NCBI GenBank assembly: GCA_934590135.1
Contig: CAKTOT010000019.1
Coordinates: forward strand, 1-29,659
DNA: 29,659 nucleotides
Origin: an uncultured Muribaculaceae bacterium
Lineage (GTDB): Bacteria > Bacteroidota > Bacteroidia > Bacteroidales > Muribaculaceae
Reading direction: 5' to 3'
Part shown: positions 14,674-23,319 of the stretch, one piece after another
How the letters are laid out: every line of letters begins with the position of its first letter
Numbering within the stretch: the first letter of the stretch is position 1
Translations under genes and position numbers: made by a program
The notes under the pieces: model-generated
What the model was told of the DNA's origin: nothing
Seen by the model: only the letters and a program-made list of their open reading frames with translations
Databases searched by the model: none

Positions 14674-15609
14674 ATGTTGCCACTGATAGTAATCACCGGG
14701 CCGACGGCCTGCGGCAAGACACGCCGCGCCGTGGCACTTGCGCACCTCATTGACGCCGAGATCATCAGCGCCGATTCGCGCCAAGTGTACCGCGATATGG
14801 ACATCGGCACGGGCAAAGACCTTGACGAATACGGCGATACGCCCTACCACCTGATAGACATCGCCGAGGCGGGCGAGAAGTACAATCTATACCGCTATCT
14901 GCACGACTACGAGGCGGCCTATGCCGACATACGGCGACGCGGCCGCAACGTGATATTGTGCGGCGGTACGGGTATGTACCTTGAGGCGGTGCTCAACGGC
15001 CTGCGGCTGCCCGAAGTGCCTGTCAATGAGGCGTTGCGCGACAGTCTGCGCGGCTACACCCTCGCCCAACTGACCGAGCGACTGGCCGCAATGAAGACCA
15101 TGCACAACACCACCGATGTGGACACGGCGGCTCGCGCCATACGCGCCATCGAAATCGAGACCTATTACCGCGAGCACCCCGAAGCGGCACAGGCCGCGCG
15201 TGCCGGGACTTCCCGACGACCCGAGGCGCTGATACTGCTGATGGACATCGACCGCGACAGCCGCCGTCACCGCATTTCCGAGCGGCTGCATACGCGCCTT
15301 CAAGCCGGAATGGTCGAGGAAGTGCGAGCACTGCTGGATCGAGGTGTCGACCCCGAGACCCTGCTTGCCTACGGACTGGAATACAAATACTTGACCCTGT
15401 ACCTGACCGGAAAATTAAAGTATGACGAGATGGTGACGGCCCTCGAAACGGCTATACACCAATTTGCCAAGCGCCAGATGACGTGGTTCAGGGGCATGGA
15501 GCGCCGCGGCTTCACCCTGCATCCCCTACCCTATGACATAGACGACGAGGACTTCGCCACCCGAGTCGAAGCCCTGCTCCAAGAGTTTCCACACCCCAAA
15601 AGGCCCTAA
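14674..15609 (+). CDS. miaA: tRNA dimethylallyltransferase
   Basis: MiaA transfers a dimethylallyl group from DMAPP to N6 of A37 in tRNAs reading UNN codons. The P-loop is GPTACGKT at residues 9-16. Family motifs follow: DAEIISADSRQVYRDMDIGTGK, PYHLIDI, LCGGTGMYLEAVLNGL, ARAIRAIEI and QFAKRQMTWFRG. The start at 14674 gives 311 residues, the normal family length; the frame is open back to 14530 but that extension is low-complexity. It uses DMAPP, a product of the IspH step encoded at 4034-4933, though the two genes are in different parts of the strand. The 3' end (HPKRP) runs into the class A array that follows. Confidence 0.95.
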   Translation: MLPLIVITGPTACGKTRRAVALAHLIDAEIISADSRQVYRDMDIGTGKDLDEYGDTPYHLIDIAEAGEKYNLYRYLHDYEAAYADIRRRGRNVILCGGTGMYLEAVLNGLRLPEVPVNEALRDSLRGYTLAQLTERLAAMKTMHNTTDVDTAARAIRAIEIETYYREHPEAAQAARAGTSRRPEALILLMDIDRDSRRHRISERLHTRLQAGMVEEVRALLDRGVDPETLLAYGLEYKYLTLYLTGKLKYDEMVTALETAIHQFAKRQMTWFRGMERRGFTLHPLPYDIDDEDFATRVEALLQEFPHPKRP

Positions 15610-15628
15610 AGCCCCCCAAAATAAATTA

Positions 15629-15673
15629 GTTCCTAAGGTCTCTAAGGTCCCTAAGGACTCTAAAAACCCCTAA
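15629..15673. repeat. 9-base phased array, class A, copy 4 (miaA-WYL spacer)
   Basis: Five regular units: gttcctaag, gtctctaag, gtccctaag, gactctaaa, aacccctaa. Less regular related units (gccctaaa, gccccccaaa) precede them from 15603, inside the last codons of miaA. The array ends 13 bases before the WYL gene ATG. Confidence 0.75.
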
Positions 15674-15686
15674 CAATAAGAGAATC

Positions 15687-16592
15687 ATGCGACACAAGCA
15701 GCTTTTCAAGACTTACGTATGGCTTGTCGAAACGATATACCGCTTTGGCCCGCTGACCTTCGACGAAATTTGCGACCTCTGGGAGCGCTCGTCCTTATAC
15801 GAAGGCACTCCGCCGGCGCGCACGTCCTTCAATAGGCATCGCGACGAAATCGAGGATATTTTCGGCATCCGCATTGTCTGCGACCGCTCGAACGGCTGCC
15901 GCTACAGCATCGCCGACCTCGAAGTGCCGGACCGTCATTCGGTGCTCAGTTGGATGGCCAATACCCTGTCGCTGAACAATATCATAGCCGAAAATCGGGC
16001 GGTACACGACCGTATACTTCTCGAATCGGTGCCGTCGGAGGGCGAGGCGCTGCGAAGCGCCATAGAGGCGATGAAGACTTCGCACATGATTGGCATCGAA
16101 TACCACAAGTATCAGTCCGAGGATACTTTGCGTTACGAAGTCGAGCCCTATTGTGTCAAGTTGTACAAACGCCGATGGTATGTGCTTGTGCGCTTTCCGC
16201 TTAAGGACGACTTCCGCATACTATCTTTTGACCGCATTTGCCGCCTCGAAATCCTGCCCGAGAGCTTCGTCATGCCGCGAGATTTCAGTGCCGCAGCGTT
16301 TTTCAAGGATTTTTACGGCATCTACTACGACCCGTCTATCCCGATGGAGCGCATCACCGTACGTGCCTATGGCAGCGAACGTTACTATGTTCGCGACCTT
16401 CCCATACACCCGACACAGAGCGTCATAGGAAGCGGCGACGACTACACAGACTACGAGATACGGCTGCGCCCCACGTTCGATTTCAAGACCTACCTGCTTT
16501 CGCAAGGCGAATGGCTGCAAGTGCTTACGCCGCAGGCTCTTGCCGAAGACATCAAGGCTATGCACCTTGCCGCCGCCGTCAAGCGGGAGTGA
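15687..16592 (+). CDS. WYL-domain transcriptional regulator
   Basis: This is a 301-residue protein with an N-terminal winged-helix-like part (residues 5-75: TFDEICDLW ... SFNRHRDEIEDIFGIRIVCDR) and a central WYL domain (about 130-185). In the latter, YEVEPYCVKLYKRRWYVLVRF and RILSFDRICRLEIL are typical; the name-giving WYL is WYV here. WYL proteins are DNA-binding regulators whose WYL domain senses a ligand, often single-stranded nucleic acid, and many are linked to phage defence or DNA damage (family knowledge). No defence genes are seen nearby, so the target is unknown. The next gene encodes a HIRAN domain, another nucleic-acid-binding fold. Confidence 0.85.
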   Translation: MRHKQLFKTYVWLVETIYRFGPLTFDEICDLWERSSLYEGTPPARTSFNRHRDEIEDIFGIRIVCDRSNGCRYSIADLEVPDRHSVLSWMANTLSLNNIIAENRAVHDRILLESVPSEGEALRSAIEAMKTSHMIGIEYHKYQSEDTLRYEVEPYCVKLYKRRWYVLVRFPLKDDFRILSFDRICRLEILPESFVMPRDFSAAAFFKDFYGIYYDPSIPMERITVRAYGSERYYVRDLPIHPTQSVIGSGDDYTDYEIRLRPTFDFKTYLLSQGEWLQVLTPQALAEDIKAMHLAAAVKRE

Positions 16593-16705
16593 TATTCGCA
16601 GCAGTAGCCCTGATACTCTTGATGCCGATGAAGGGCATCGCGCGTTTTCATACACTTTTTTTCCATGTTTTTTTGATTGTACCATGTTTTGGGTCAATGT
16701 ACCCG

Positions 16706-16713
16706 TAATTTTG
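16706..16713 (+). promoter_or_regulatory. Putative -7 box of the HIRAN gene
   Basis: TAATTTTG fits TAnnTTTG and lies 28 bases before the ATG at 16742. A good -33 TTTG is found only 14 bases upstream (16688-16691), too close; at the canonical distance there is CATG. The AT-rich block from 16640 has the look of a promoter region. Confidence 0.5.
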
Positions 16714-16741
16714 TACCGTCAAACAAAAAACATATAAAGTT

Positions 16742-17170
16742 ATGGAAAAAAGAAAGCTCTACTACATGGATTGCCACGTTGCCGGACGTATGTATCACGA
16801 TGCCGACGAAGTGTGGGATAAACTGAAAATAGGGACCGAACTTCAGCTGGTGCGCGAAGCGGACAATCGCTATGACCCCGAAGCTATCGCCATAGTCTAC
16901 CGCGACGAGCCGCAAGACACTATGGAATGCCCTGCATATCACGACAAACCGCTGATGTATAATGAGTGTCTTGAAACCGAGGACGACTGCGAGGAATACC
17001 TGATAGGCTACGTGCCGCGCGGCCACAATACCGAATTGGCCGCCTTCTTTGATATGGGCTGGGGCGACATCTTCGAGTGTCGTATATGCCGGATAGATCC
17101 CGAAGCTCATCCCGAGCAGCAGCTGCGCGTCACCATCAAAATCAAGCGCAACCACCTCATCAAACGCTAA
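16742..17170 (+). CDS. Stand-alone HIRAN-domain protein
   Basis: The 142-residue protein consists of little more than a HIRAN domain, a small fold that binds 3' ends of single-stranded or damaged DNA, known from HLTF/Rad5-type helicases. Visible hallmarks are HVAGRMYHDADEVWDKLKIG (about 12-31), LQLVREADNRYDPEAIAIVY (about 35-54) and EYLIGYVPRGHNTELAAFF (about 84-102). An acidic insertion with several Cys and Asp/Glu (DEPQDTMECPAY ... CLETEDDCEE) interrupts the domain. There is no helicase or nuclease fusion. It follows the WYL regulator but seems to have its own promoter. Confidence 0.85.
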   Translation: MEKRKLYYMDCHVAGRMYHDADEVWDKLKIGTELQLVREADNRYDPEAIAIVYRDEPQDTMECPAYHDKPLMYNECLETEDDCEEYLIGYVPRGHNTELAAFFDMGWGDIFECRICRIDPEAHPEQQLRVTIKIKRNHLIKR

Positions 17171-17208
17171 CCACCCCGTCAACTCTCAAACCTATAATAC
17201 GCAACAAC

Positions 17209-17709
17209 ATGAAAAAAATCTTAGTAGCCGTCTGCGCCGTCCTATGCGCAACCCCGGCCTTCGCTTATTATGACGACTTTTACAGCCGCCGAGACGAAAT
17301 GTCCGGATTTGCCGTTTTCACGCTGATAGTAATCATCGCTTACATCATATTGTCCATCGTAGTGCTTGTTCGCTGGTGGAAAATGACTACTAATATCAAG
17401 CAGATAAAAGAGCAATCGACTTACTGCAAATGTACTCCCGAGTACCTGATACTTATCGGTGAAACGGAAAAAGCACACAATGTTGTACTGACAGACCTCG
17501 TAGACCGATTGATTACGATATATAACATCGACTATTACTATAATAAAGCCGAGGAGATGAACACAATCATCCGAGACAAGCAACCGGAAATAGACAGAAT
17601 GGGCCTGACCATGCCCGATTACGTAACCTCCGGCGAGAAATTCATAGACTACGTCAACGCCCTGACCGGAGCAGAAGTGAAGTATAATATCGAGGACAAT
17701 AACTTTTAG
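17209..17709 (+). CDS. Small single-pass membrane protein of unknown function
   Basis: I do not recognise a family. The 166-residue product begins with a signal peptide (MKKILVAVCAVLCATPAFA), a short Tyr/Asp-rich external stretch, then one membrane segment (GFAVFTLIVIIAYIILSIVVLVRWW, residues ~33-57). The remaining ~110 residues are soluble and mildly acidic (KCTPEYLILIGETEKAHNVVLTDLV ...), probably cytoplasmic. The ATG at 17209 is chosen because the signal peptide starts there; the frame is open upstream to 17077 but overlaps the HIRAN gene. It lies 38 bases after HIRAN, so the two may be co-transcribed. Confidence 0.7.
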   Translation: MKKILVAVCAVLCATPAFAYYDDFYSRRDEMSGFAVFTLIVIIAYIILSIVVLVRWWKMTTNIKQIKEQSTYCKCTPEYLILIGETEKAHNVVLTDLVDRLITIYNIDYYYNKAEEMNTIIRDKQPEIDRMGLTMPDYVTSGEKFIDYVNALTGAEVKYNIEDNNF

Positions 17710-17750
17710 CTATAAGTATAACTATCAATCACTTGACAATTATCGTTAGG

Positions 17751-17840
17751 GACCTTTGGGACCCTAAGGACTTCAGAGCCCTTAGGGTCTTTAAGGATTT
17801 ATGGAAGTGCCTTGGGGGACTTTAAGGAACTTAGGGAGTA
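17751..17840. repeat. 9-base phased array, class A, copy 5 (convergent junction)
   Basis: About ten units in phase: gacctttgg, gaccctaag, gacttcaga, gcccttagg, gtctttaag, gatttatgg, aagtgcctt, gggggactt, taaggaact, tagggagta. The first six are clearly of the class A type in the same orientation as the other arrays; the last four are diverged. It lies between the + strand membrane-protein gene and the terminator of the - strand unit. Confidence 0.7.
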
Positions 17841-17887
17841 TAAAAAAGACGGGGCGGACGCCGAGGAGTATGGCGTCCGCCCTGTCT
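17841..17887 (-). terminator. Intrinsic terminator of the alpha-2-macroglobulin unit
   Basis: A 16-base-pair stem (17847-17862 with 17872-17887, one G-T pair, GC-rich core GGGCGGACGCC) encloses a 9-base loop. On the - strand it is followed by a run of six T (the AAAAAA at 17842-17847). It lies 32 bases past the stop of the - strand gene ending at 17919. There is no T-tract on the + strand side, so it works for the - strand. Confidence 0.9.
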
Positions 17888-17918
17888 GTGTCATTGGGAA
17901 TTATCTTGGCATTCCGGA

Positions 17919-20900
17919 TTATTTGGCGGGGGTGATAACCAGCCGCGAGCCGGCGCTGTGGGCGGTCAGGTCGGGAGCTTGGTCGCAGGTGACGACGGCT
18001 ACGCCGGAGGTGTAAGTGCCGGCAACGGTGGCATAGAGCTTGTACTCGTAGACGTACACACCTTTGGGCATATAATACATGTAGAAATTGGTGCGATCCG
18101 GGCGGCTTTCGCGGTAGGCGCCCAGCGAGTTGTTCCACACGTATTGCGACACTTGCTCTTGCGGGATGAGGCCGACAGGACGCTCGTCGGCTACGGTGAT
18201 GCAGCTGTAAGGTCGGTCGGCCTTGATGGTGAGACGTACGGTGACTGTCGAACCGACGGGGACTTCGGTGTCGTCTCGAATGGCGTATGTCTTGCCGTCG
18301 GGGGCGGTGACAGTGAGCATCTTGTCTATGGAAATTTCGCCGTCGGTGAATGCGTTAATCTTGGAAGCCTCAGCGGTGTATACATCGGTGACGGCGCCGT
18401 AGGCCGGAACATTCGAGCGCTTGTCCAGCGTCAGTGTCCCGGCGCCGGTATCGGTAATGGCGGTGTCGATTATGCCTTTGCGTCCGTCAATATCGGATAT
18501 GGCTACGGGCCGTCCGCCGAAGGTGGCGTATGGTGCTACGGGGTCGGAGGCCCATGAAGTGCCGCTGTTGATGAAAGCGTCCACAGTGTATGCCGTGATG
18601 GCGCTGTTGCCCCAATCGGTGCCTTGGCGGCGTACAATCAGGTATTCGCGTATGGCATCGGTCTGTGCGGACTGCCCGGTGACGGCGCCGTAGGCTTCGA
18701 GGAGGTTGCCGTAGGTGAGCAGGTCGCGGACATTACGGAATTCCATACCCTTGCCGGGGCGATGTGTGCCGAATTGGTCAAGCGAGCCGATGATGGTACG
18801 GGCCATGGCGCGGTTGCCGTTGTAATGGAGCACCAGTGCGGCTACGGCCTTGTCGTGTACCGAGAATTTCTTCCAATTTTTGATGATATGCTGTACGGTT
18901 TTGTCGATGACCTGACGGGCGTTGAGGCTCGGTGCGGGGGTGTCCCACGCGGGGCGCAGTGCGGCGTAGGTGTAGTCCGGCGCCTCGACACGTTCGTCCG
19001 CATAGCGGAGCGCTTCGGTGCACAGGGCATCGATGTCTGCGGTGTCGTACCCGGCCATACGCAATGTGGCTATGCGGTCCAGGACGAAGAGCGTGGCCCA
19101 GAGTGACGATTCGCTGCACCATTTGCCCCAGGATAGTCCGCCGTCATGGCGTTGGAGGTCGGAAAGGACCTTGACGGCTTGGCGGCGTATATCGCGTGCC
19201 TGCTTGACGTCCACGGGGATGTCCAGCTCGGGATGAGCCTTGTGCAGGCTCAGGGCGATGACGGTACCGAAATAGGCGTTGGCGGCGCAAATAGCCGTGG
19301 ATGAAGGCATTTCGGTGATGGAAGGCAATGCTTCGACGACGCTCCACATGGGATTGGCGGTGAAGTGTAGCGAGCGGACGGCGTCCGTACCTTCGATGGC
19401 CGGGAGGTCGAGCGAGAGGATGCTGTCGGCGGCGCCGAGGTAGAAGTTGCGGCTGTCGCACACGCGTGCCGACGAAGCCAGCAGCGGCAAGGCGTATTGC
19501 TCGCCGTCGCCACAGACGTCATTGGCCGCGCGTACGCGGAAGCCCAGGCTGTCGGCATCGGCAAGTGTCAGGCTCGGGTCGACATCCATCGACACTATGC
19601 CCGAGGCGCCGGCGGCCAAATCCAGGGTGTAGGACTTGGAGGCCAGTACCGAGTCACTCTTGACGTCAAAGACTTCGGCCACGGCAGTGATACGCGTAGG
19701 CGTGTCGGTGTTGTTGGTGATATTGGTGAGGAGCTCGGCACGGTCGCCGCGGCGGATGAACTGCGGCACGACAGCCTTGACTATCACGGCCTTGACAGAG
19801 GTGACCGTCTGCTTGAGCGATGCGGTGCGCATATCCTTGGTCCACGCCGTGGCCGTGAAATGCCATGTCGAGGGCGTGGCCGGGATGTCCACCGCGATGT
19901 CGGCGTATCCATCACCATCGGTGGTCAGTGTCGGCTGCCACAGCGCGTTCAAGGTGTCGTCCTTACGGAACTCAACTTGCGACAAGACGCTTGGCTGCGG
20001 GGTCCCGACGGCCGCATCCCTCCCGTAAGCAACGACAACGTTCTCTACGAGGGCGAGGCCATTGTCCATCTTGACCTCGGGAGCGCACGCCATAGAAACG
20101 CATTCTTCCACATCTTCCGCGTATTCTTCAGTATTATTGGCTCGGCTATTGGCCTTGTACATTCGTGTGCCTACGCCGCGGATAAATAAGCGAGGTTTCT
20201 CGTATATCCAGTCGGGCAAATCAAGAGTGAGAACGTCCGACAATTCAGGATATATAGAGGCATTGAATCCGTACATACGGTAATACGGCATATCGATGTC
20301 AAAGTCACGATAGTATCCGCGACTTGCCCGAGCCGGGCTCAACGTACTCATCGAATAGAACGTCAGGATGCGCGTGTCGTACATATTCAGGGCCAGGGCG
20401 GCGGAGATACCGCGTCCGTCGGCATCGACCGTGCGCAGACGCCATTGCTCTTTGGTTCCGGCGGTGACGCGGTCGCGGAAGGTCTCGGTGATGACGCGCA
20501 TCTGCGGCTTCTCGGGCTTGGCGCCCAAAGTTACCGATTCTTGGCAGTCTTTCCCATCGCGTATACCTACAATGTATACCGTACCCGAAGCATCATCGCC
20601 GAGTATTTCGTAGAGGTTGACGTGATGCCATCCGGCTTCGAAGCAGCGGATGACGGGTGTGCCTTTTTCGGCAGCAAAAAGCACGTAAGTAGCTTTGTGG
20701 ACTACTCCTAATGTCAGGATGCCGTCCTCTACGCGAGTGTCTGGCGTCCATATAATCTCGCCGTTGGGCGTAATGTTAACCTTAGTGTCGTAGATTAGCA
20801 GGTCTTTGGCGGCCTTGGCGGCGGTGGAATCCTGCGGACATACTTCCAGGACGTACTTGCCGGGGGTTATGCCGGAGATGTCCGGGGCAAATTCGCCGAC

Positions 20901-23222
20901 GGTAGCGGTGCCTTGTCGTATGACACTGTCTTTGGGTGCCTCGGAATTGAGCTTTATGATCCAGGTGATGGCGGCGTCCTTAATCTCAGACTTGTCCGGC
21001 GCGGTCATGACGACTTTCGCCGTCACGGGCTTTGAGGCGTCGAGACTTTGGTCGGACTTGCCGTTTTGCAGGACATCGACCGTAATCTTATTGGGGAATA
21101 TGGCGTCAAAGCTGAATTTTTCGCTGATGGTTGTACCCGCAGGCGTGGTCAGTGTAATGTCACCATCGATGCAACGGTTGTATTCGCTCGTTCTCTTAAC
21201 ATAGTAAGATATAGGTTCTTGAATGGTATTGATGCTGTCCAGACGCAACTCGAAGCGTCCGTCGGCGCCGGTGGTCACGGTGTCGCATAGCTCGTCGTCA
21301 TCGTCATCCCTGAATGTCACGGTGGCACCCGCTATGGGCAGCCCGGCATAGGAGGAAGCCAGTCCGCGTATTACGGCCGAATTGGTTGCATAATTCGGTA
21401 TGGCGACAAGCGAATCGAGGCGCGCCTGCGGAAGGCTGAAGTCGCCGACGGTGACCGGCGCGACATCCGAGGCGTTTTTGCTACGGACATATATGCGGTG
21501 CGTGCCCATACGCGTGTCCTCGGGTATGGTGAAAATGCCCGTGGCGCGGCCGTACTCGTCAGTGACTGCCTTGTGCTCGGCCAGGGTCTTTTCGTTTGAA
21601 TGCAATTCGGCAATAAGCTCGATGCCGGGCAATGCCTTCACCGTATCGGCTAAAACCGCAATCCAGCGCACTTGCTGACCGGGACGATAGGTGGACAGGT
21701 CGGTGGAGACGGTCAGGGTTTGGGGACTTTGGCTGTACCTGCGCTTGGGTTCTGCGTATACTCTTTGTCGGCAATCTACTATGCCTGAAGATGTTCGATA
21801 GCATAGTTCGCCGATTATGGACCGGGGCGTTTTCACCGTTCCGTGGGCGTCGGTGCGTCCCAGCGAAGTGTATCGGTTCTTTTTAGTGCCTTTGTCCACG
21901 AGTAATTCGAGCCCTTGGACCGGCTTGCCCGAAGCGGCATCGACCATAGTGACGAATGTCCCGCTGTCGTTGATGATGACCGCCGGGAGGTATTCTATGA
22001 CGGTTATATCGCCTCTGTTGTCGGCCTTTTTGCCGTCAAGTGCGACAATGTAGCTGTAGCGGCCTTCGGGCAATTGCACGGCCACGCTGTCCGTGACGTC
22101 TACCGCGGGGTCGTCGGCGTTGAGGTTCAAGGTGACGGCCTTGACAGGCTTTACCTTATAGCTGACGCGGTATCCGTTGTATTTATAGAAACGCAACTCG
22201 GCGGTTTTGACATTGCGGACGGTGTATTTCAGGATGATATCTTGTCCGGCTATGCCGACTTCCCCGACAGGACGTATCGAGATGCTCGGCTTGGTGAAGT
22301 CGGCAATGGCGTTGAGGGCGTAAGGCTCGACCCACGTGCCCTGTACGCCTTGGGCGAGGTCTTGGAGGGTGGCCAGGTATGCTTTGTCTCCGAGTTTTTT
22401 GTTTAAGTTCAGCGGAGTGGTCAGTATGGTGTAGGCTATGATTTCGCTGTTGGGATTGGCCTTGTACTTGGCCCAAAGGTCGAGTGTGGCTTTGGCGTTA
22501 TCGCCGGGCGCGAATTGGGCCGCAAGTTTGGCCGTCCACATCATCCACGGGGCCGAGCCTTCGGGGTGCTTGGCAAGGATTTGTTCGCGAACGGCAGTGG
22601 ACAGCGACGGCGAGTGCATCAGTCCGCCTTCCAAAATTTTGGAGGCGACAAAATCGCATACCGCGGGGTAGTATGTGCGCGTAAGGCGGTCGGCCTTGAC
22701 GGCCTTGGCCCAACGCTCTATTGGGGTGTTGTCGGCGGCCTTCCATGCCTCGGCGAGCAGCGAGTCCACCACTGCCGTAAAGGCGGCGGTGTCCCACTCG
22801 GCGATGTCTGCCGGGCGCGGCCCTTGGGGCAGCGTGTTTCCACTCATACGCCAGCGATTGTCGGCGCGGTATTTGTTGTAAAGTTGAGCGGCATAGAGGT
22901 TGAACAAGGCCTTGGCATCGGGCGTCTTTTGTCGTGCGGCGAATTGCAGGACGTCGGCTATGGAAGTCTTGAGCGAATCGGCGTCTATGGATTCGGCGGC
23001 TTTGGTCTTTTGCATCAGAGCCAACAGCTGCACCGCAGCATCGCCATCGCGGACGGCTTGGGCCAGGGCGGCATCGGCATCGCGTATCACATCGCGCGGA
23101 TAGGCGAAGTCCGGCTTGTCGAAGGTCGGTGAGGCCGAAGCCGCCGTTGCGACAAACAATGCTGATATTAAAGTGATTAGATAGCGGCGCAACCCGCTGT
23201 CAGAGTTTGATTGTCTTTTCAT
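17919..23222 (-). CDS. Large alpha-2-macroglobulin family protein without a thioester motif
   Basis: Bacterial alpha-2-macroglobulins are periplasmic protease traps. This 1767-residue protein has a Sec signal peptide (RYLITLISALFVATAASA) with no lipobox Cys. A helical N-terminal region typical of Bacteroidetes members comes first (about 30-320). MG-type domains follow, including an MG2 signature STYRPGQQVRWIAVL (about 510) and a carboxypeptidase-regulatory-like beta domain (about 615-665, AVIRGLASSYAGLPIAGATV). The A2M core is near 1110-1160 (WHFTATAWTKDMRTAS). The alpha/alpha toroid starts near 1290. Where thioester-bearing members have GCTEQ, this one reads EMPSSTAICAANAYFG, so no thioester can form. 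The C-terminal part (SCITVADERPVGLIP ... GVYVYEYKLYATVAGTYTSG) is the usual end domain. It is the last gene of the - strand unit and follows a glycan-type gene set. Confidence 0.88.
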   Translation of the reverse strand: MKRQSNSDSGLRRYLITLISALFVATAASASPTFDKPDFAYPRDVIRDADAALAQAVRDGDAAVQLLALMQKTKAAESIDADSLKTSIADVLQFAARQKTPDAKALFNLYAAQLYNKYRADNRWRMSGNTLPQGPRPADIAEWDTAAFTAVVDSLLAEAWKAADNTPIERWAKAVKADRLTRTYYPAVCDFVASKILEGGLMHSPSLSTAVREQILAKHPEGSAPWMMWTAKLAAQFAPGDNAKATLDLWAKYKANPNSEIIAYTILTTPLNLNKKLGDKAYLATLQDLAQGVQGTWVEPYALNAIADFTKPSISIRPVGEVGIAGQDIILKYTVRNVKTAELRFYKYNGYRVSYKVKPVKAVTLNLNADDPAVDVTDSVAVQLPEGRYSYIVALDGKKADNRGDITVIEYLPAVIINDSGTFVTMVDAASGKPVQGLELLVDKGTKKNRYTSLGRTDAHGTVKTPRSIIGELCYRTSSGIVDCRQRVYAEPKRRYSQSPQTLTVSTDLSTYRPGQQVRWIAVLADTVKALPGIELIAELHSNEKTLAEHKAVTDEYGRATGIFTIPEDTRMGTHRIYVRSKNASDVAPVTVGDFSLPQARLDSLVAIPNYATNSAVIRGLASSYAGLPIAGATVTFRDDDDDELCDTVTTGADGRFELRLDSINTIQEPISYYVKRTSEYNRCIDGDITLTTPAGTTISEKFSFDAIFPNKITVDVLQNGKSDQSLDASKPVTAKVVMTAPDKSEIKDAAITWIIKLNSEAPKDSVIRQGTATVGEFAPDISGITPGKYVLEVCPQDSTAAKAAKDLLIYDTKVNITPNGEIIWTPDTRVEDGILTLGVVHKATYVLFAAEKGTPVIRCFEAGWHHVNLYEILGDDASGTVYIVGIRDGKDCQESVTLGAKPEKPQMRVITETFRDRVTAGTKEQWRLRTVDADGRGISAALALNMYDTRILTFYSMSTLSPARASRGYYRDFDIDMPYYRMYGFNASIYPELSDVLTLDLPDWIYEKPRLFIRGVGTRMYKANSRANNTEEYAEDVEECVSMACAPEVKMDNGLALVENVVVAYGRDAAVGTPQPSVLSQVEFRKDDTLNALWQPTLTTDGDGYADIAVDIPATPSTWHFTATAWTKDMRTASLKQTVTSVKAVIVKAVVPQFIRRGDRAELLTNITNNTDTPTRITAVAEVFDVKSDSVLASKSYTLDLAAGASGIVSMDVDPSLTLADADSLGFRVRAANDVCGDGEQYALPLLASSARVCDSRNFYLGAADSILSLDLPAIEGTDAVRSLHFTANPMWSVVEALPSITEMPSSTAICAANAYFGTVIALSLHKAHPELDIPVDVKQARDIRRQAVKVLSDLQRHDGGLSWGKWCSESSLWATLFVLDRIATLRMAGYDTADIDALCTEALRYADERVEAPDYTYAALRPAWDTPAPSLNARQVIDKTVQHIIKNWKKFSVHDKAVAALVLHYNGNRAMARTIIGSLDQFGTHRPGKGMEFRNVRDLLTYGNLLEAYGAVTGQSAQTDAIREYLIVRRQGTDWGNSAITAYTVDAFINSGTSWASDPVAPYATFGGRPVAISDIDGRKGIIDTAITDTGAGTLTLDKRSNVPAYGAVTDVYTAEASKINAFTDGEISIDKMLTVTAPDGKTYAIRDDTEVPVGSTVTVRLTIKADRPYSCITVADERPVGLIPQEQVSQYVWNNSLGAYRESRPDRTNFYMYYMPKGVYVYEYKLYATVAGTYTSGVAVVTCDQAPDLTAHSAGSRLVITPAK

Positions 23223-23244
23223 CGCTGTCTTATTATTTTTGAGG

Positions 23245-23307
23245 GTGGAGGTGGCTATTATGGCTGTAATAGCTATTATGGCTTTTATTGCTATTATAGG
23301 TGTGAGG
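23245..23307. repeat. 9-base phased array, class B, copy 1 (before the macroglobulin gene)
   Basis: On the + strand: gtggaggtg, gctattatg, gctgtaata, gctattatg, gcttttatt, gctattata, ggtgtgagg. It lies between the stop of the DUF115-like gene (23320) and the start of the macroglobulin gene (23222), both on the - strand; in gene direction the unit reads CATAATAGC. The unit sequence is unrelated to class A but the 9-base phase is the same. Confidence 0.8.
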
Positions 23308-23319
23308 GGATGGGATGGG

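Noticed and set aside
17710..17750. A + strand terminator after the small membrane protein
   Set aside because: No stem with a T-tract is visible; the strong hairpin at 17847-17887 has its T-tract only on the - strand.
3205..17840. CRISPR arrays
   Set aside because: Units are only 9 bases long, degenerate and without unique spacers; there are no cas genes.
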